From an uncultured Ruminococcus sp. (lineage in GTDB: Bacteria > Bacillota > Clostridia > Oscillospirales > Acutalibacteraceae), in NCBI GenBank assembly GCA_902786345.1, contig CADACB010000003.1:1-64000 (forward strand): a DNA stretch of 64,000 nt, given 5' to 3'. The position numbers and the translations under genes were made by a program. The notes beneath the pieces were generated by a model. It saw only the letters and a list, made by a program, of their open reading frames with translations. It made no database searches and was not told where the DNA came from. Below are positions 17,760 to 26,750 of the stretch, in pieces. Every line of letters begins with the position of its first letter. Within the stretch, counting starts at the first letter, position 1.

Positions 17760-18005
17760 TTTTGAGGTTTCATACCCTCAAAAGGGTGCACTTATCCCAC
17801 AGTTTGAATAGAGTGTTTTTTTGCATACGCATACATGAGTAAATTCGTGCATGCAAACAGAACATTCAGCTTGTGTGTTCCCTTAGTTCCTTGTGAAAGC
17901 GCCCCATACCCCTCTCGCTTGCCTGTTTTCCGTCATCCTGCACTAAATTCGCTTGAAAACCGTCAGGTTTCCGGCGCTCATTTGATACAATCTGACGAAA
18001 AATCC
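17760..18005 (-). pseudogene. Mobile-element debris with a transposase-like C-terminal fragment
   Basis: On the reverse strand a short open stretch ending at 17791 reads GTKGTHKLNVLFACTNLLM and then a lysine- and tyrosine-containing tail, which looks like the end of a transposase. A second reading frame just upstream and overlapping encodes RRKPDGFQANLVQDDGK, a phrase I recognise only as typical of debris next to insertion sequences in gut Firmicutes. Stops and frame changes show it is not a functional gene. The remaining part of the 17478-18149 gap shows no other gene. Confidence 0.35.
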
Positions 18006-18149
18006 GACTATGCGATAGGAGTACCGGATTGATTCAGTGCTTCCCAAAACAAAAATTTCAATCTTTTTTTTGAAAAAAGTATTACATTTTTAGCATCATG
18101 ATGATATAATTGTACTATCCCATTGTGTAATCCGGAAAGGAAGAACAAG

Positions 18150-20249
18150 ATGAAAAAATCACTCAAAACGATCAGTGTCATTATTTCATCGTCATTAATC
18201 ATGTCGGCAGCGGCAACCACGACTGTTTTTGCTGCAGAAACTGACGCTATCGAAAAGCACGAACTGACTGCTTATCTTTTTAACATGGAGGACACTAAAA
18301 CAATAGAGTGTATCTTCACTTCGGCACTGCCTGAGGTTCCCTATATTGAGGCGTCCGATTATGTAGGAACTGTCTACAAAGAACAGTTTACCGAAACAAA
18401 GAATAATGATGGTACCTTTACACTGACCGGGCCAAACGGCAGTATGTTTATCAATCCCGAAAATGACACCGTTACCTATGATTCCTTTGAAGAATTCATG
18501 AATCTGGAGGGAGTATCCGAAGGAACCACGCTGGATTCGCCCTACTGTAAAACACTTGATGTCGTCATTGAAGGAGACCGCAAAAACACCACCATTGACC
18601 TCGGAAAATACAATATTGACATCATTACCGACAACAACAAGGTTTACTTCCCCCTGACAACGATCAGCGACCTTTTCTGTTCCACCTACAATAATGCCAG
18701 ATATGTGGACGGCAATCTCTACTTTGTTCACATGATGAATGAAACAGAAAGCTCTTATGTTGACCTGTCTTCTGTCTATGAAACCTCCGAACGCAGCCCC
18801 GAGATGGTCTCTTATACCTACAACGAGCTTTGTTTTGTCGCAGACACTTATTACGGCCGCCCCTTGAATGGAAGTATTTCCAAGCTTGTGAGTGAAAAGG
18901 GCTTTGACAAAGCACTGGACGAATTCAGCGATGATACCCGTACAGCCAAAGAGCTTCTGAAATCAAACAATATCGTTGATTTTATGACTGGACTTTGCAA
19001 ACTGAGAGACGCTTTTGAAGATGGCGGACACACTAATCTTTTTTTCAGCGTGTATCCGTTGCTGGAGACATATCCGGCTTCCAACGTAGGCAAGGAACTT
19101 ACGGAAAAGATACAAAGCAGAGACCAAAATAGTCTGGAAGTACTCCGGGCGCTTCAAGACTCAAATGTCGTAATTCAGGGATTGCAGGTACTGAAGGATC
19201 AAAGAACAAATCTCTACAAAGAGTATGAATTGATCAAAGCCTGGGATGATCAGTCAGCTTCCTGCTATTTCCAGAACGGCGAAACAGGTGTGTTTGTATT
19301 TGATTCCTTCCGGAATGAAGCAGTTGACGCCTTCAAATGGTCTCTGGATTACGCGGCAGCTCACGGCATCAAGAAGTTCGTCGTCGATATTTCCTGCAAT
19401 ACCGGCGGAAACAGCGCGGTTGTTATGTATATGATCGGTATAATGACAAACGCCAAGGATCACTCCAACCTTGAAGCCCTCAGATGCATCAATACCTTTA
19501 CAGGAAATTACAACAGCACCCACTATGCTATGGACTTGAATCTTGACGGAAGCTTTGACGAGCTGGACAATGAGGTTGTTTATGATTTTGATTACGCCCT
19601 CATTACCTCCCACTTTTCCTTCTCATGCGGCAATCTTCTTCCGATCCTGGCACAGGACAGCGGAATTCCCATCTTCGGCCAGACCAGCGGCGGCGGCGGT
19701 TGTATGCTCACCGTGTTCAAGACTCCCGAAGAACATTTCTATAGCTTCTCCGGCTTTAATAAATTTGTCAATGCAAAAGGTGAAGACGCAGATATTGGTG
19801 CCCCAGTCAACTATGATCTGACCAAAACCGAAACCACCGAGGACGGTATCGAAACAGTCGATTACACCGGTCTTTATGATATTAACGCCATCGGTGCAAT
19901 GATGGATGAATTCTACGGCAAGACGGAAGAGCCCACCAAGGAAGAACCAACCAAGGAAGAGCCCACCAAGGAAGAGCCCACCAAGGAAGAACCAACCAAG
20001 GAAGAACCAACCAAGGAAGAACCAACCAAGGAAGAACCAACCAAGGAAGAACCAACCAAGGAAGAGCCTGCCAAGGAAGAGCCCACCAAGGAAGAACCCA
20101 CCAAGGAAGAGCCTGCCAAGGAAGAACCGATCGTCACTTCCGGAGTCGACATCCCCAAAACCGGCGACAGCAGCGCATGGATTTTTGTCGTTGTCATGCT
20201 TGCAGCAGGTACGGCAATCGTTGTTTTCCGCAAAAAGAAAACCGAATAA
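18150..20249 (+). CDS. Cell-wall-anchored S41-family peptidase with (T/A)KEEP repeats
   Basis: A 699-residue exported protein. A signal peptide (1 to about 30) is followed by a large domain whose second half resembles the S41 (tail-specific/tricorn core) peptidase fold: GVFVFDSFRNEAVDAF, KKFVVDISCNTGGNS, the probable nucleophile Ser492 in SHFSFSCGNLLP, then FGQTSGGGG. Residues 593-660 are a pentapeptide stalk, followed by a sortase-type anchor IPKTGD, a membrane helix and RKKKTE. ATG 18150 has AAAGGAAG upstream. The gene prefers GC-ending codons (ACC, GAC, CTG, ATC) unlike its AT-rich neighbours and lies beside mobile-element debris, so acquisition by transfer is likely. No sortase gene is in the window. 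Confidence 0.8.
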   Translation: MKKSLKTISVIISSSLIMSAAATTTVFAAETDAIEKHELTAYLFNMEDTKTIECIFTSALPEVPYIEASDYVGTVYKEQFTETKNNDGTFTLTGPNGSMFINPENDTVTYDSFEEFMNLEGVSEGTTLDSPYCKTLDVVIEGDRKNTTIDLGKYNIDIITDNNKVYFPLTTISDLFCSTYNNARYVDGNLYFVHMMNETESSYVDLSSVYETSERSPEMVSYTYNELCFVADTYYGRPLNGSISKLVSEKGFDKALDEFSDDTRTAKELLKSNNIVDFMTGLCKLRDAFEDGGHTNLFFSVYPLLETYPASNVGKELTEKIQSRDQNSLEVLRALQDSNVVIQGLQVLKDQRTNLYKEYELIKAWDDQSASCYFQNGETGVFVFDSFRNEAVDAFKWSLDYAAAHGIKKFVVDISCNTGGNSAVVMYMIGIMTNAKDHSNLEALRCINTFTGNYNSTHYAMDLNLDGSFDELDNEVVYDFDYALITSHFSFSCGNLLPILAQDSGIPIFGQTSGGGGCMLTVFKTPEEHFYSFSGFNKFVNAKGEDADIGAPVNYDLTKTETTEDGIETVDYTGLYDINAIGAMMDEFYGKTEEPTKEEPTKEEPTKEEPTKEEPTKEEPTKEEPTKEEPTKEEPTKEEPAKEEPTKEEPTKEEPAKEEPIVTSGVDIPKTGDSSAWIFVVVMLAAGTAIVVFRKKKTE
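19926..20129 (+). repeat. 15-bp tandem repeat array inside the S41 peptidase gene
   Basis: An initial GAAGAGCCC is followed by thirteen 15-bp units of the form (A/G)CCAAGGAAGARCCN, encoding TKEEP eleven times and AKEEP twice. Units differ mainly at the third codon positions. The array encodes the wall-spanning stalk and is a candidate site for length variation between strains. Confidence 0.95.
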
Positions 20250-20266
20250 GACCGATTTAACAACAC

Positions 20267-20312
20267 AAAATGCAGGTACAATTCTTTCCGAGAAATGTAC
20301 TTGCATTTTTCA
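20267..20312 (+). terminator. Terminator of the S41 peptidase gene
   Basis: AAAATGCAGGTACA (20267-20280) pairs with TGTACTTGCATTTT (20296-20309) with one wobble, followed by T. Confidence 0.85.
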
Positions 20313-20423
20313 GCTTTTCCTTAAATTTTTTTTGAATTTCACAAAATTTATTCTTGACTTTTAAATAATACAAACTGTTATTTTTTATTCCATATTGTTA
20401 CAAAAAGTTACAAAATGTATCAA

Positions 20424-20538
20424 TGTTGAAAACTTTAAATTTATTTAACATTGAGAAACTTAGATATTTCAACCCTTTCAACATAGTTTTCAACACTTAT
20501 TAACGTTGTTTTCCACGTTTTAAACTGAGTTTTCAACA
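20424..20538. repeat. Cluster of TTTTCAACA / TTTTCCACG motifs
   Basis: TTTTCAACA occurs at 20487-20495 and 20530-20538 and inverted at 20424-20432; CTTTCAACA at 20475-20483 and TTTTCCACG at 20509-20517 are variants. The motif differs from the DnaA box TTATCCACA by few bases. The cluster fills much of the 20313-20637 gap, in which I see no gene. Confidence 0.6.
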
Positions 20539-20637
20539 TTTACGGAAAGTATAATGCTGATAAATAATTATTTTATTGAATATAATTAAAGGTGATTGCC
20601 AATGCTTGACTTATAAAATAAAGTGTGGAGGCATAAA

Positions 20638-20901
20638 ATGATCAAGGGAATAAATCATACAATGATAGAACTGAACGAAACAGGTAATGAATATTATGAA
20701 CGTGCACTTCTTATTGTAAGACCGGAATATGCGTCGGTTCAAAGAGCTGTGCTTGAAGATGAAGCGCGTAGGCTTTTATCTGAGCTTGATGCACCCTCGG
20801 CTGTAAAAGTCAGAAAAAATAAGTGGAAGGGTTTATTGCATACGCTTGTTGCAGCGGGTGCAGGTTGTCTTTTAACGCTGCTGTTTGGAATGATATTCTG
20901 A
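20638..20901 (+). CDS. Small protein with C-terminal membrane anchor, function unknown
   Basis: An 87-residue protein starting at ATG 20638 behind GGAGG. Residues 1-62 are soluble and charged (helical, NEYYERALLIVRPEY, EDEARRLLSEL); residues 66-87 form one membrane helix (LLHTLVAAGAGCLLTLLFGMIF) at the extreme C-terminus, so it should be tail-anchored with the N-terminus in the cytoplasm. I do not recognise a family. It stands alone between the motif cluster and a membrane protein gene. Confidence 0.7.
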   Translation: MIKGINHTMIELNETGNEYYERALLIVRPEYASVQRAVLEDEARRLLSELDAPSAVKVRKNKWKGLLHTLVAAGAGCLLTLLFGMIF

Positions 20902-20950
20902 TAATTTTATGACTTAGCTCTGTAATTTAAAGCTGTATCTCTTCATATTA

Positions 20951-21493
20951 ATGAAGCGGTATGGCTTTTTTATATGGGGTGATTTTCTGAAAAAATTATT
21001 TGTAATTATAAGTACAGTGACAATTTTCAGTTGTGGTTATGTGTTGCATATGTCATATAGCCTGTCAGGTGCAGCGGCGTGGAGTTTAATAGTATCAAGT
21101 GTGAACAGCAGCCCTTGGGAGCTGGTAAAGCCATTTGTTATTGTATATATTATGTGGTGTTTTGTAGAGATGTCGGTTCTTCGTCCGTCATTGCTTCATT
21201 TCGTGTGTACAAAAATATTGTCGCTTCATATGTTTACAATTGCGTCAACAAGTATTCTTTGTTTTATACAGGATGAGATGGTAAGTATAGGGTTAATATT
21301 TCTGATCCTTTTTATTGCACAGGTTCTGGCTTATTTTATGTATCGGTCAGAATGCAGGTATGAATTGTTTTTTGTTCCGATAATGGTATCGTTCGCAGTG
21401 CTGTTTGCCTGCATACTTTTTTGCAGCTTTTATCCGCCTCAGTTTTTACATTTTTATGATAAAGGCAGAATGACTTACGGATTGTTGTTGTAA
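20951..21493 (+). CDS. Integral membrane protein, DUF6512-like
   Basis: A 180-residue hydrophobic protein with about five predicted membrane helices. SSPWELVKPF near residue 53 and the end FLHFYDKGRMTYGL resemble the (S/N)xWEHLK and (D)P.TGxYG motifs of the DUF6512 family of Clostridia; function unknown. The start is doubtful: ATG 20951 has no good ribosome binding site, and GGGGTG near 20975 would better suit a start around the KKLFVIIST segment. Confidence 0.55.
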   Translation: MKRYGFFIWGDFLKKLFVIISTVTIFSCGYVLHMSYSLSGAAAWSLIVSSVNSSPWELVKPFVIVYIMWCFVEMSVLRPSLLHFVCTKILSLHMFTIASTSILCFIQDEMVSIGLIFLILFIAQVLAYFMYRSECRYELFFVPIMVSFAVLFACILFCSFYPPQFLHFYDKGRMTYGLLL

Positions 21494-21608
21494 TTTAAAA
21501 ATTATATACCGGTCAGATATACTGTCCTTTTAACAGCGACCGTCCATAAACGCACCGTAATGGGCGTATTGGGCAGAGAATAGTGGACACTGGTATATTA
21601 TTACAAGA

Positions 21609-21735
21609 TCAGAATGAGCGTTAGTGAACACAGTCGTGAGCACTGGTGTGGCAGCTTGCCGCTAAACATGGATTGTCCCGTGAGGTCACGCACCGGCAGG
21701 TTCCCGTATGGTTGACTTTATAGGTATTAAATGAT
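21609..21735 (+). ncRNA. Structured noncoding repeat, type 3, copy 1 (candidate RNA)
   Basis: The gap 21494-21798 holds a GC-richer stretch with GAGCGTTAGTGAAC, TTGCCGCTAAACATGG and CCCGTATGG in order. The same order of similar blocks occurs at 33215-33305 (TTGCCGCTAAATATTGG, TCCGTATG). GGCAGCTTGCC can form a small hairpin. There is no open reading frame. Whether it is transcribed is unknown. Confidence 0.4.
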
Positions 21736-21798
21736 AAAATCTTAAATGGAAAGTGATGATTTTTAAGTGATGATTTTAAAGTACAGGGAGTAATAAGC

Positions 21799-22563
21799 TT
21801 GATTATAGTAAAAAATATTGTAAGAGTGTTAACAGCTGCTTTGTCCGTTGTTATGATATGGTGGTATTACATTTCTAATATGATGAATATAGGTACTGTT
21901 GCCGGAATTTTATTTTTTCTTGCAGCAGGACTTTCAGCATTGTTCTTTGATAATATTCTTGGTTTTATAAAAAAACTCCGTCAAAATAAAGTGTGGAAGT
22001 TCATAACCAATGCTGCAGCTGTGATTATTGCAATATTGATGGTTTTTGTTATAACTATTCTGTGTATGATGAAATACTATTCCGCAAGAAAGCCTGCCGA
22101 AACGGCAACAGTTGTTGTTCTGGGCTGCCAGGTAAACGGAGAAACACCGAGTCTTATGCTCAGAAAAAGACTTGAAGCCGCTTATAGCTACCTTAGTGAT
22201 CACGAAAATGCAGGGTGTATAGTATCGGGCGGTAAGGGCAATCACGAGGATATAAGCGAAGCTGAATGTATGTACAGATGGCTTACGGAAAAGGGAATAT
22301 CTCCCTCAAGGATATATAAGGAAGATAAATCAACAAATACAGACGAGAACATATCATTTTCGGGAGAGATCATCAAATCAGAAGGACTCAGTAAAGAGCT
22401 TGCGATCGTTACTGACGGTTTCCACGAAATGAGAGCCGCAATGATAGCAGGAAGGCTGGGATATAATACGGGGGCTGTGCCTGCACAAACACCGATGTAT
22501 TTATCTGCAAGCTTCACAACAAGAGAGCTTATTGCACTGGCGGCAGAAATAATACTGCCGTAA
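21799..22563 (+). CDS. DUF218 (YdcF/SanA-like) membrane protein
   Basis: A 254-residue protein with two or three N-terminal membrane helices (residues 1-95) and a C-terminal DUF218 domain beginning TVVVLGCQVNGETPS, with RLEAAYSYL, CIVSGGKGNHEDISEAECM, the acidic STNTDENISFS and VTDGFHEMRA. DUF218 proteins are linked to envelope integrity and vancomycin tolerance in Enterobacteria; the activity is not established. The TTG start at 21799 has CAGGGAG 8 bases upstream. It is 59 bases ahead of the large subtilase gene, with which it may be co-transcribed. Confidence 0.82.
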   Translation: MIIVKNIVRVLTAALSVVMIWWYYISNMMNIGTVAGILFFLAAGLSALFFDNILGFIKKLRQNKVWKFITNAAAVIIAILMVFVITILCMMKYYSARKPAETATVVVLGCQVNGETPSLMLRKRLEAAYSYLSDHENAGCIVSGGKGNHEDISEAECMYRWLTEKGISPSRIYKEDKSTNTDENISFSGEIIKSEGLSKELAIVTDGFHEMRAAMIAGRLGYNTGAVPAQTPMYLSASFTTRELIALAAEIILP

Positions 22564-22622
22564 CAGAGTATTATGTATGTTCTGCGGCAGGACCTGTAGC
22601 TCCAAAAGGAGAGTGTAAAATA

Positions 22623-25600
22623 ATGAAACGTCGAATTTTTTCAACATTGCTTGCTTTGTTTCTGATAACTGCGGTTTTTGTTTTGCCGATTGTTAATTAC
22701 AGGATGACATATAAAGAGACATCATCAACAGAATTTGTTGATAAGGCAAACAAAAATATTGTATCTAAGAAAACCGATGATGAAGAGAACAACGAGTCTC
22801 CTGAAATCACGTCAAATGCAAATGTGACATATATTGTAACACTCAAGGATGATTCGCTGATAGATGCAGTCCTGGCTTCAAGAGGAAAATATAAAAGTGT
22901 AAATGAGCTTATCCTTTCTGAGGAGGGTAAGCAGTATTGCGATGCTATAAAGAAAAATCAGGCTATAGTAAAGGCAAGTGTGCAGCAGCTTGTTTCGGGT
23001 TCGGATTTTACAGGCTGCAAGACATATTCAGCCGTTATGAACGGATTTACTGTCAATGCACCTGCTGATGCATATGAAAGGCTTAAGAAGATCAACGGTG
23101 TAGAAGCTGTTACGGCTGCTGTGGAAAAGGATTATTTTTTTGTGGACGAAAATAACAGCTCTGTTTCCGGTGAGATTCCGTCAGAGGTGTCCTCGGAAGC
23201 ACCTCAGAAGCTTTTTAATGATGAATATAAAGATGAACATAAGGATTATGAGGCTGCATACCCTTCAACTCTTTCCGGGAGTTTCCGTTCTGTAATAAGT
23301 GCAGACGTGATCCATGGTGAAGGTTATACCGGAAAAGGTATGTTGATCGCGGTTATAGACAGTGAGTTCAATGTATATCACAGCTTTTTCTCAGCAGCTC
23401 CTCCGGATACTGCTTTAAGTCGTCAGGAGCTTAACAGCCTTTACAGTAAGGCTGCCTTTAATACAAACTCGGATTATGATGCTGAGAGCTTTTTTATAAG
23501 CTCTAAGATAGCGTTTGCGTATGACTATGCCCATGACAATGCCGTAACGACTGATCAGAAGCTGGAGCACGGAACTGCCGTTGCTGCAGCTGCGGCAGGC
23601 AATAACGGAAAAAATGATATTGATGAATATAAAGGTATTGCATATGATTCTCAGCTTATCCTTATGAAGGCAGCAAAAGACCGTGACGAATCGGGAAGAA
23701 TATATGCTGAGGTACCGGATGTTATTGCAGCAATTGATGATTCTATTAAGCTTGGTGCAGACGTTATAAACATAAGTTTCGGAGATATGAGAAGTAGTGT
23801 AAACAAGGAAATATACAGACCTGTTATAGAGAAAATCAGCAAAATCGGGGTATATGTTGTATGTGCGTCAGGAAACGGAGGCTTTAACGGCTCATCTTTT
23901 ACAGGTGTGGAATATCCTTATGCAGCAGATATTGATTATGGAACAGAAAACTATCTTTCGGGTATAGATGGTGTAATATGCGTAGGTTCAACAAATAGTA
24001 TAGTCTATGAAAAGAAATATTTTAATGCAGGCAGCAGGGAAGTATTTTATACGGATATATCTGAAAAGAATTTTGTTGATCTTAATGATTCAGATAATGG
24101 TACAGTTCAGTATATCTGGCTGGACGCTGACGGCAGCAGAGAGGATTATGAGGAAGCTGATACTGAGGGGAAACTTGTTATAATAAATAAGAGTGAGCTT
24201 GAAGCCGATGATGTCTATAATGTTGCATTGAGTTATGGTGCAGCTGCACTTGCAGTAATAGATAATGGAGACGGCAGAGAATATCTTCTCAATTCAAACA
24301 GCGGAGAAATACCGTTCATAATTATTGATAGTAAGGATGCTTTATTTTTTCAGGAGAATCCGGGCGGATATGCACAAATAAACAAATTCGGAAGGCTTTT
24401 ATCAGAAAATGATAAACAAACAACGGCTGTCAATACTTCTTATGGTATGGCATTATTGCCTCAGCTATCTTCACGCGTACTTTCCTGCGGTGAAAAGGTA
24501 TATTCCGCATCAGCAAATGGAGGTGCGGGCTATTTCAGCGGTTCTTCAATCGCCGCAGCGGGTGTATCGGGTGCTTGTGCATTGATGAAGCAATATATGA
24601 ATGAAAACAGTGCGGCATATACGGTGAAAATGAATGCAGATTCAGTAAGTTCTGTTTTGCTGAGTACATCAGACACTCTCGGATATGGCAGGAATGCTAT
24701 GGATGAGCAGCTTTATATATCTCCAAGGCTGCAAGGTTCTGGAGTAGTGAATATAGAAAATGCTTTCAATTCGGGAGCCTTCATAACCGATATAAATAAT
24801 AAACCCTTTGCCGAAAATATCGGCAGCAGTAAAGACGGGGAATATGAATTTGATTTTGTAATACATAATGTTTCTGACCGTGACAAAACCTATGAGCTTT
24901 CTTATGTGCTCCAGACAGACAGATATAAGTCTGACATCAGCGGACAGGCAGTAAATACACTTAAGCCCTATTCGCTTGCCTCAAAAACTGAAGTTACAAT
25001 TACAGTTGAGGATAAATCTGTAAGAGCTGTAACTGTAAGAAGCGGTGATTCAATAAGAGCCAAAGTAAAAATAAAGCTTTCGGAAGAGGAAAAGAAAAAA
25101 CTGATTCAGCATTTTATAAATGGCTTTTATGTTGACGGGTATATATTTGTTTATAACCGTGAGGATGATGTAAAGCTCAATGCACCATTCGTTGGCTTTT
25201 GCGGAGATGATGAGAATATTGATCCATTCAACAGTGTGATATTTGACAGGACAGATGATGAAGTATACTTTGAAAACAAGCTTTTTGCTGTTGCTGAAAA
25301 CGGTTCAAGCTACAGCGGATGTGAACTTTCCGAAAAAGACGGAGAAATATATTTTTCAAAAAATATTGTCAGAAATGTTCTGGAAAATAATTCATATGGA
25401 AGTTCGTTTATATTGCCTGATTTTTATTTTACCAGAGATGTATATGATCTTACCATTACAGTAAGCGACAGTAAAGGCAGTGAGATATTCACCTGTAACC
25501 TTGGTGATGTGAGTGCATACAGGGATACTGACAGTCGGCCTTATGAAAGGCTGACGAAAAACAGCATTGATCTTGAAAAAAAATTTTCTGTTCTTTCCGA

Positions 25601-26540
25601 TGGTAAATATAAATATAAGCTATCTGCAAAAACAATGAATTCTGACGGAAGATTTTCATTACCGTTTGTAAGAGAATATTCTCTTACAATTGAGAGCGTA
25701 AGACCTTCGGAAATAAAAAGCAGGACCTATTCCGAAAATAACAGAATATATCTTGAGCTTAGTGCAAAGGATAATACAGGAATATCGAATTTTATATTAT
25801 ATGCTGCATCCTATGACCAAAAAAAGAAAGATTATTCATATGTTGACAAGCTTAGTGAGCTTATAGATGCGGGCTATCTGTCAGAAGATGCATATGAGCT
25901 TGTAGACATAAAAAATAATTCTGACGGAGAAACCGTTTACAAATATGACATAACCGACTTGAGCTTAAGACTTGTGAGCCTGAAGCTGAGAACAAGCAGC
26001 TGGGTAAATAAGTGTTCAACGTTAAAGATTGTTTATAAGGCGCTTGATAAAGCAGGAAATGAGTCTGATGCAAAAACAGCGGACACTATAATATACGGTT
26101 CGGCTGAATTTACGTTTACAGATCAGAACGGTAAGCCTGCACGAAATATTACGGTAGATCTTGATGGCATCAAAAAAACTACAGACAAAAACGGTAAAGC
26201 AGTTTTTGATAAAATACAGCCGGGATATTATATGGCATATTTCTCATATAACGATCAGCTTTACACTCTGCAAAAAGACAGCCAGCTTTTTGAAATAAAT
26301 AACACAGCTCCGGATTATAAAGTTGAAGAAACGGCAGAATTTAAGGGAGAATATATTGAAGAGGATACAGAGGAAGATGAACAGAGCAGCGGTGCTGAAG
26401 AAAAAAAGCTTTCGTTGGGTGATGATGAACTGTCGGAAACTGAAGATGAGGAAAATCCATTTTATGCCGTTGTGTTTATTGGTTCGCTGCTTCTGATCGG
26501 AATTATAACCCTTGCTGTAAGAAAGGTAAAATCGCTGTGA
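22623..26540 (+). CDS. Large membrane-anchored subtilisin-family (S8) serine protease
   Basis: A 1305-residue exported protease. Order: signal peptide (1-28), an inhibitor-I9-like propeptide (about 69-173), then the S8 catalytic domain with Asp246 (AVIDSEF), His316 (EHGTAVAAAAAG), oxyanion Asn418 (CASGNGG) and Ser642 (FSGSSIAAAGVSG). Between Asn and Ser is a PA-like insertion, as in lactocepin/C5a peptidases. The C-terminal half is a series of Fn3-like and carboxypeptidase-regulatory-like domains (FTDQNGKPARNITVDLDGI), an acidic segment and a membrane helix near 1277-1300 with RKVKSL. It lacks LPxTG, so it is held by the membrane helix. The protease probably acts on surface or dietary proteins. 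Confidence 0.9.
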   Translation: MKRRIFSTLLALFLITAVFVLPIVNYRMTYKETSSTEFVDKANKNIVSKKTDDEENNESPEITSNANVTYIVTLKDDSLIDAVLASRGKYKSVNELILSEEGKQYCDAIKKNQAIVKASVQQLVSGSDFTGCKTYSAVMNGFTVNAPADAYERLKKINGVEAVTAAVEKDYFFVDENNSSVSGEIPSEVSSEAPQKLFNDEYKDEHKDYEAAYPSTLSGSFRSVISADVIHGEGYTGKGMLIAVIDSEFNVYHSFFSAAPPDTALSRQELNSLYSKAAFNTNSDYDAESFFISSKIAFAYDYAHDNAVTTDQKLEHGTAVAAAAAGNNGKNDIDEYKGIAYDSQLILMKAAKDRDESGRIYAEVPDVIAAIDDSIKLGADVINISFGDMRSSVNKEIYRPVIEKISKIGVYVVCASGNGGFNGSSFTGVEYPYAADIDYGTENYLSGIDGVICVGSTNSIVYEKKYFNAGSREVFYTDISEKNFVDLNDSDNGTVQYIWLDADGSREDYEEADTEGKLVIINKSELEADDVYNVALSYGAAALAVIDNGDGREYLLNSNSGEIPFIIIDSKDALFFQENPGGYAQINKFGRLLSENDKQTTAVNTSYGMALLPQLSSRVLSCGEKVYSASANGGAGYFSGSSIAAAGVSGACALMKQYMNENSAAYTVKMNADSVSSVLLSTSDTLGYGRNAMDEQLYISPRLQGSGVVNIENAFNSGAFITDINNKPFAENIGSSKDGEYEFDFVIHNVSDRDKTYELSYVLQTDRYKSDISGQAVNTLKPYSLASKTEVTITVEDKSVRAVTVRSGDSIRAKVKIKLSEEEKKKLIQHFINGFYVDGYIFVYNREDDVKLNAPFVGFCGDDENIDPFNSVIFDRTDDEVYFENKLFAVAENGSSYSGCELSEKDGEIYFSKNIVRNVLENNSYGSSFILPDFYFTRDVYDLTITVSDSKGSEIFTCNLGDVSAYRDTDSRPYERLTKNSIDLEKKFSVLSDGKYKYKLSAKTMNSDGRFSLPFVREYSLTIESVRPSEIKSRTYSENNRIYLELSAKDNTGISNFILYAASYDQKKKDYSYVDKLSELIDAGYLSEDAYELVDIKNNSDGETVYKYDITDLSLRLVSLKLRTSSWVNKCSTLKIVYKALDKAGNESDAKTADTIIYGSAEFTFTDQNGKPARNITVDLDGIKKTTDKNGKAVFDKIQPGYYMAYFSYNDQLYTLQKDSQLFEINNTAPDYKVEETAEFKGEYIEEDTEEDEQSSGAEEKKLSLGDDELSETEDEENPFYAVVFIGSLLLIGIITLAVRKVKSL

Positions 26541-26556
26541 CGTAACCGCTATATCT

Positions 26557-26650
26557 GCGGTTTCAGGAAATGAGTAAGGTTAATAACCCTTTTTTCGCAA
26601 TAACTTTTTTCAAAATGTAATTGTCCTGTTAAAATTGATTTCTATGGGAT
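26557..26650 (+). repeat. Intergenic repeat, type 2, copy 2
   Basis: GCGGTTTCAGGAAA...GGTTAATAACCCTTTTTTCG...TAATTGTCC...TTAAAATTGATTTC matches 9887-9980 with substitutions throughout. It lies between the subtilase and DJ-1 genes. Confidence 0.6.
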
Positions 26651-26750
26651 TTTAAAATTTACGGTTGACATTATTGCAGAATTGAGTTTTAATATTAGTA
26701 TTGAATATTATGCTTAAAATCAGAATTTATGTCTGAACGGAGGAAATAAA

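Noticed and set aside
17835..18032. 65-residue plus-strand open frame in the gap before the S41 gene
   Set aside because: It is antisense to the transposase-like fragment and carries no ribosome binding site.
19623..20306. Long reverse-strand open frame with WFFLGG-type repeats opposite the S41 peptidase gene, and a second forward frame rich in RKNQP
   Set aside because: Both are out-of-frame readings of the 15-bp repeat array; no ribosome binding site, and the repeats keep all frames free of stops.
20424..20538. Chromosomal origin of replication
   Set aside because: No dnaA, dnaN or rpmH nearby, and only variants of the DnaA box are present; kept as a motif cluster only.
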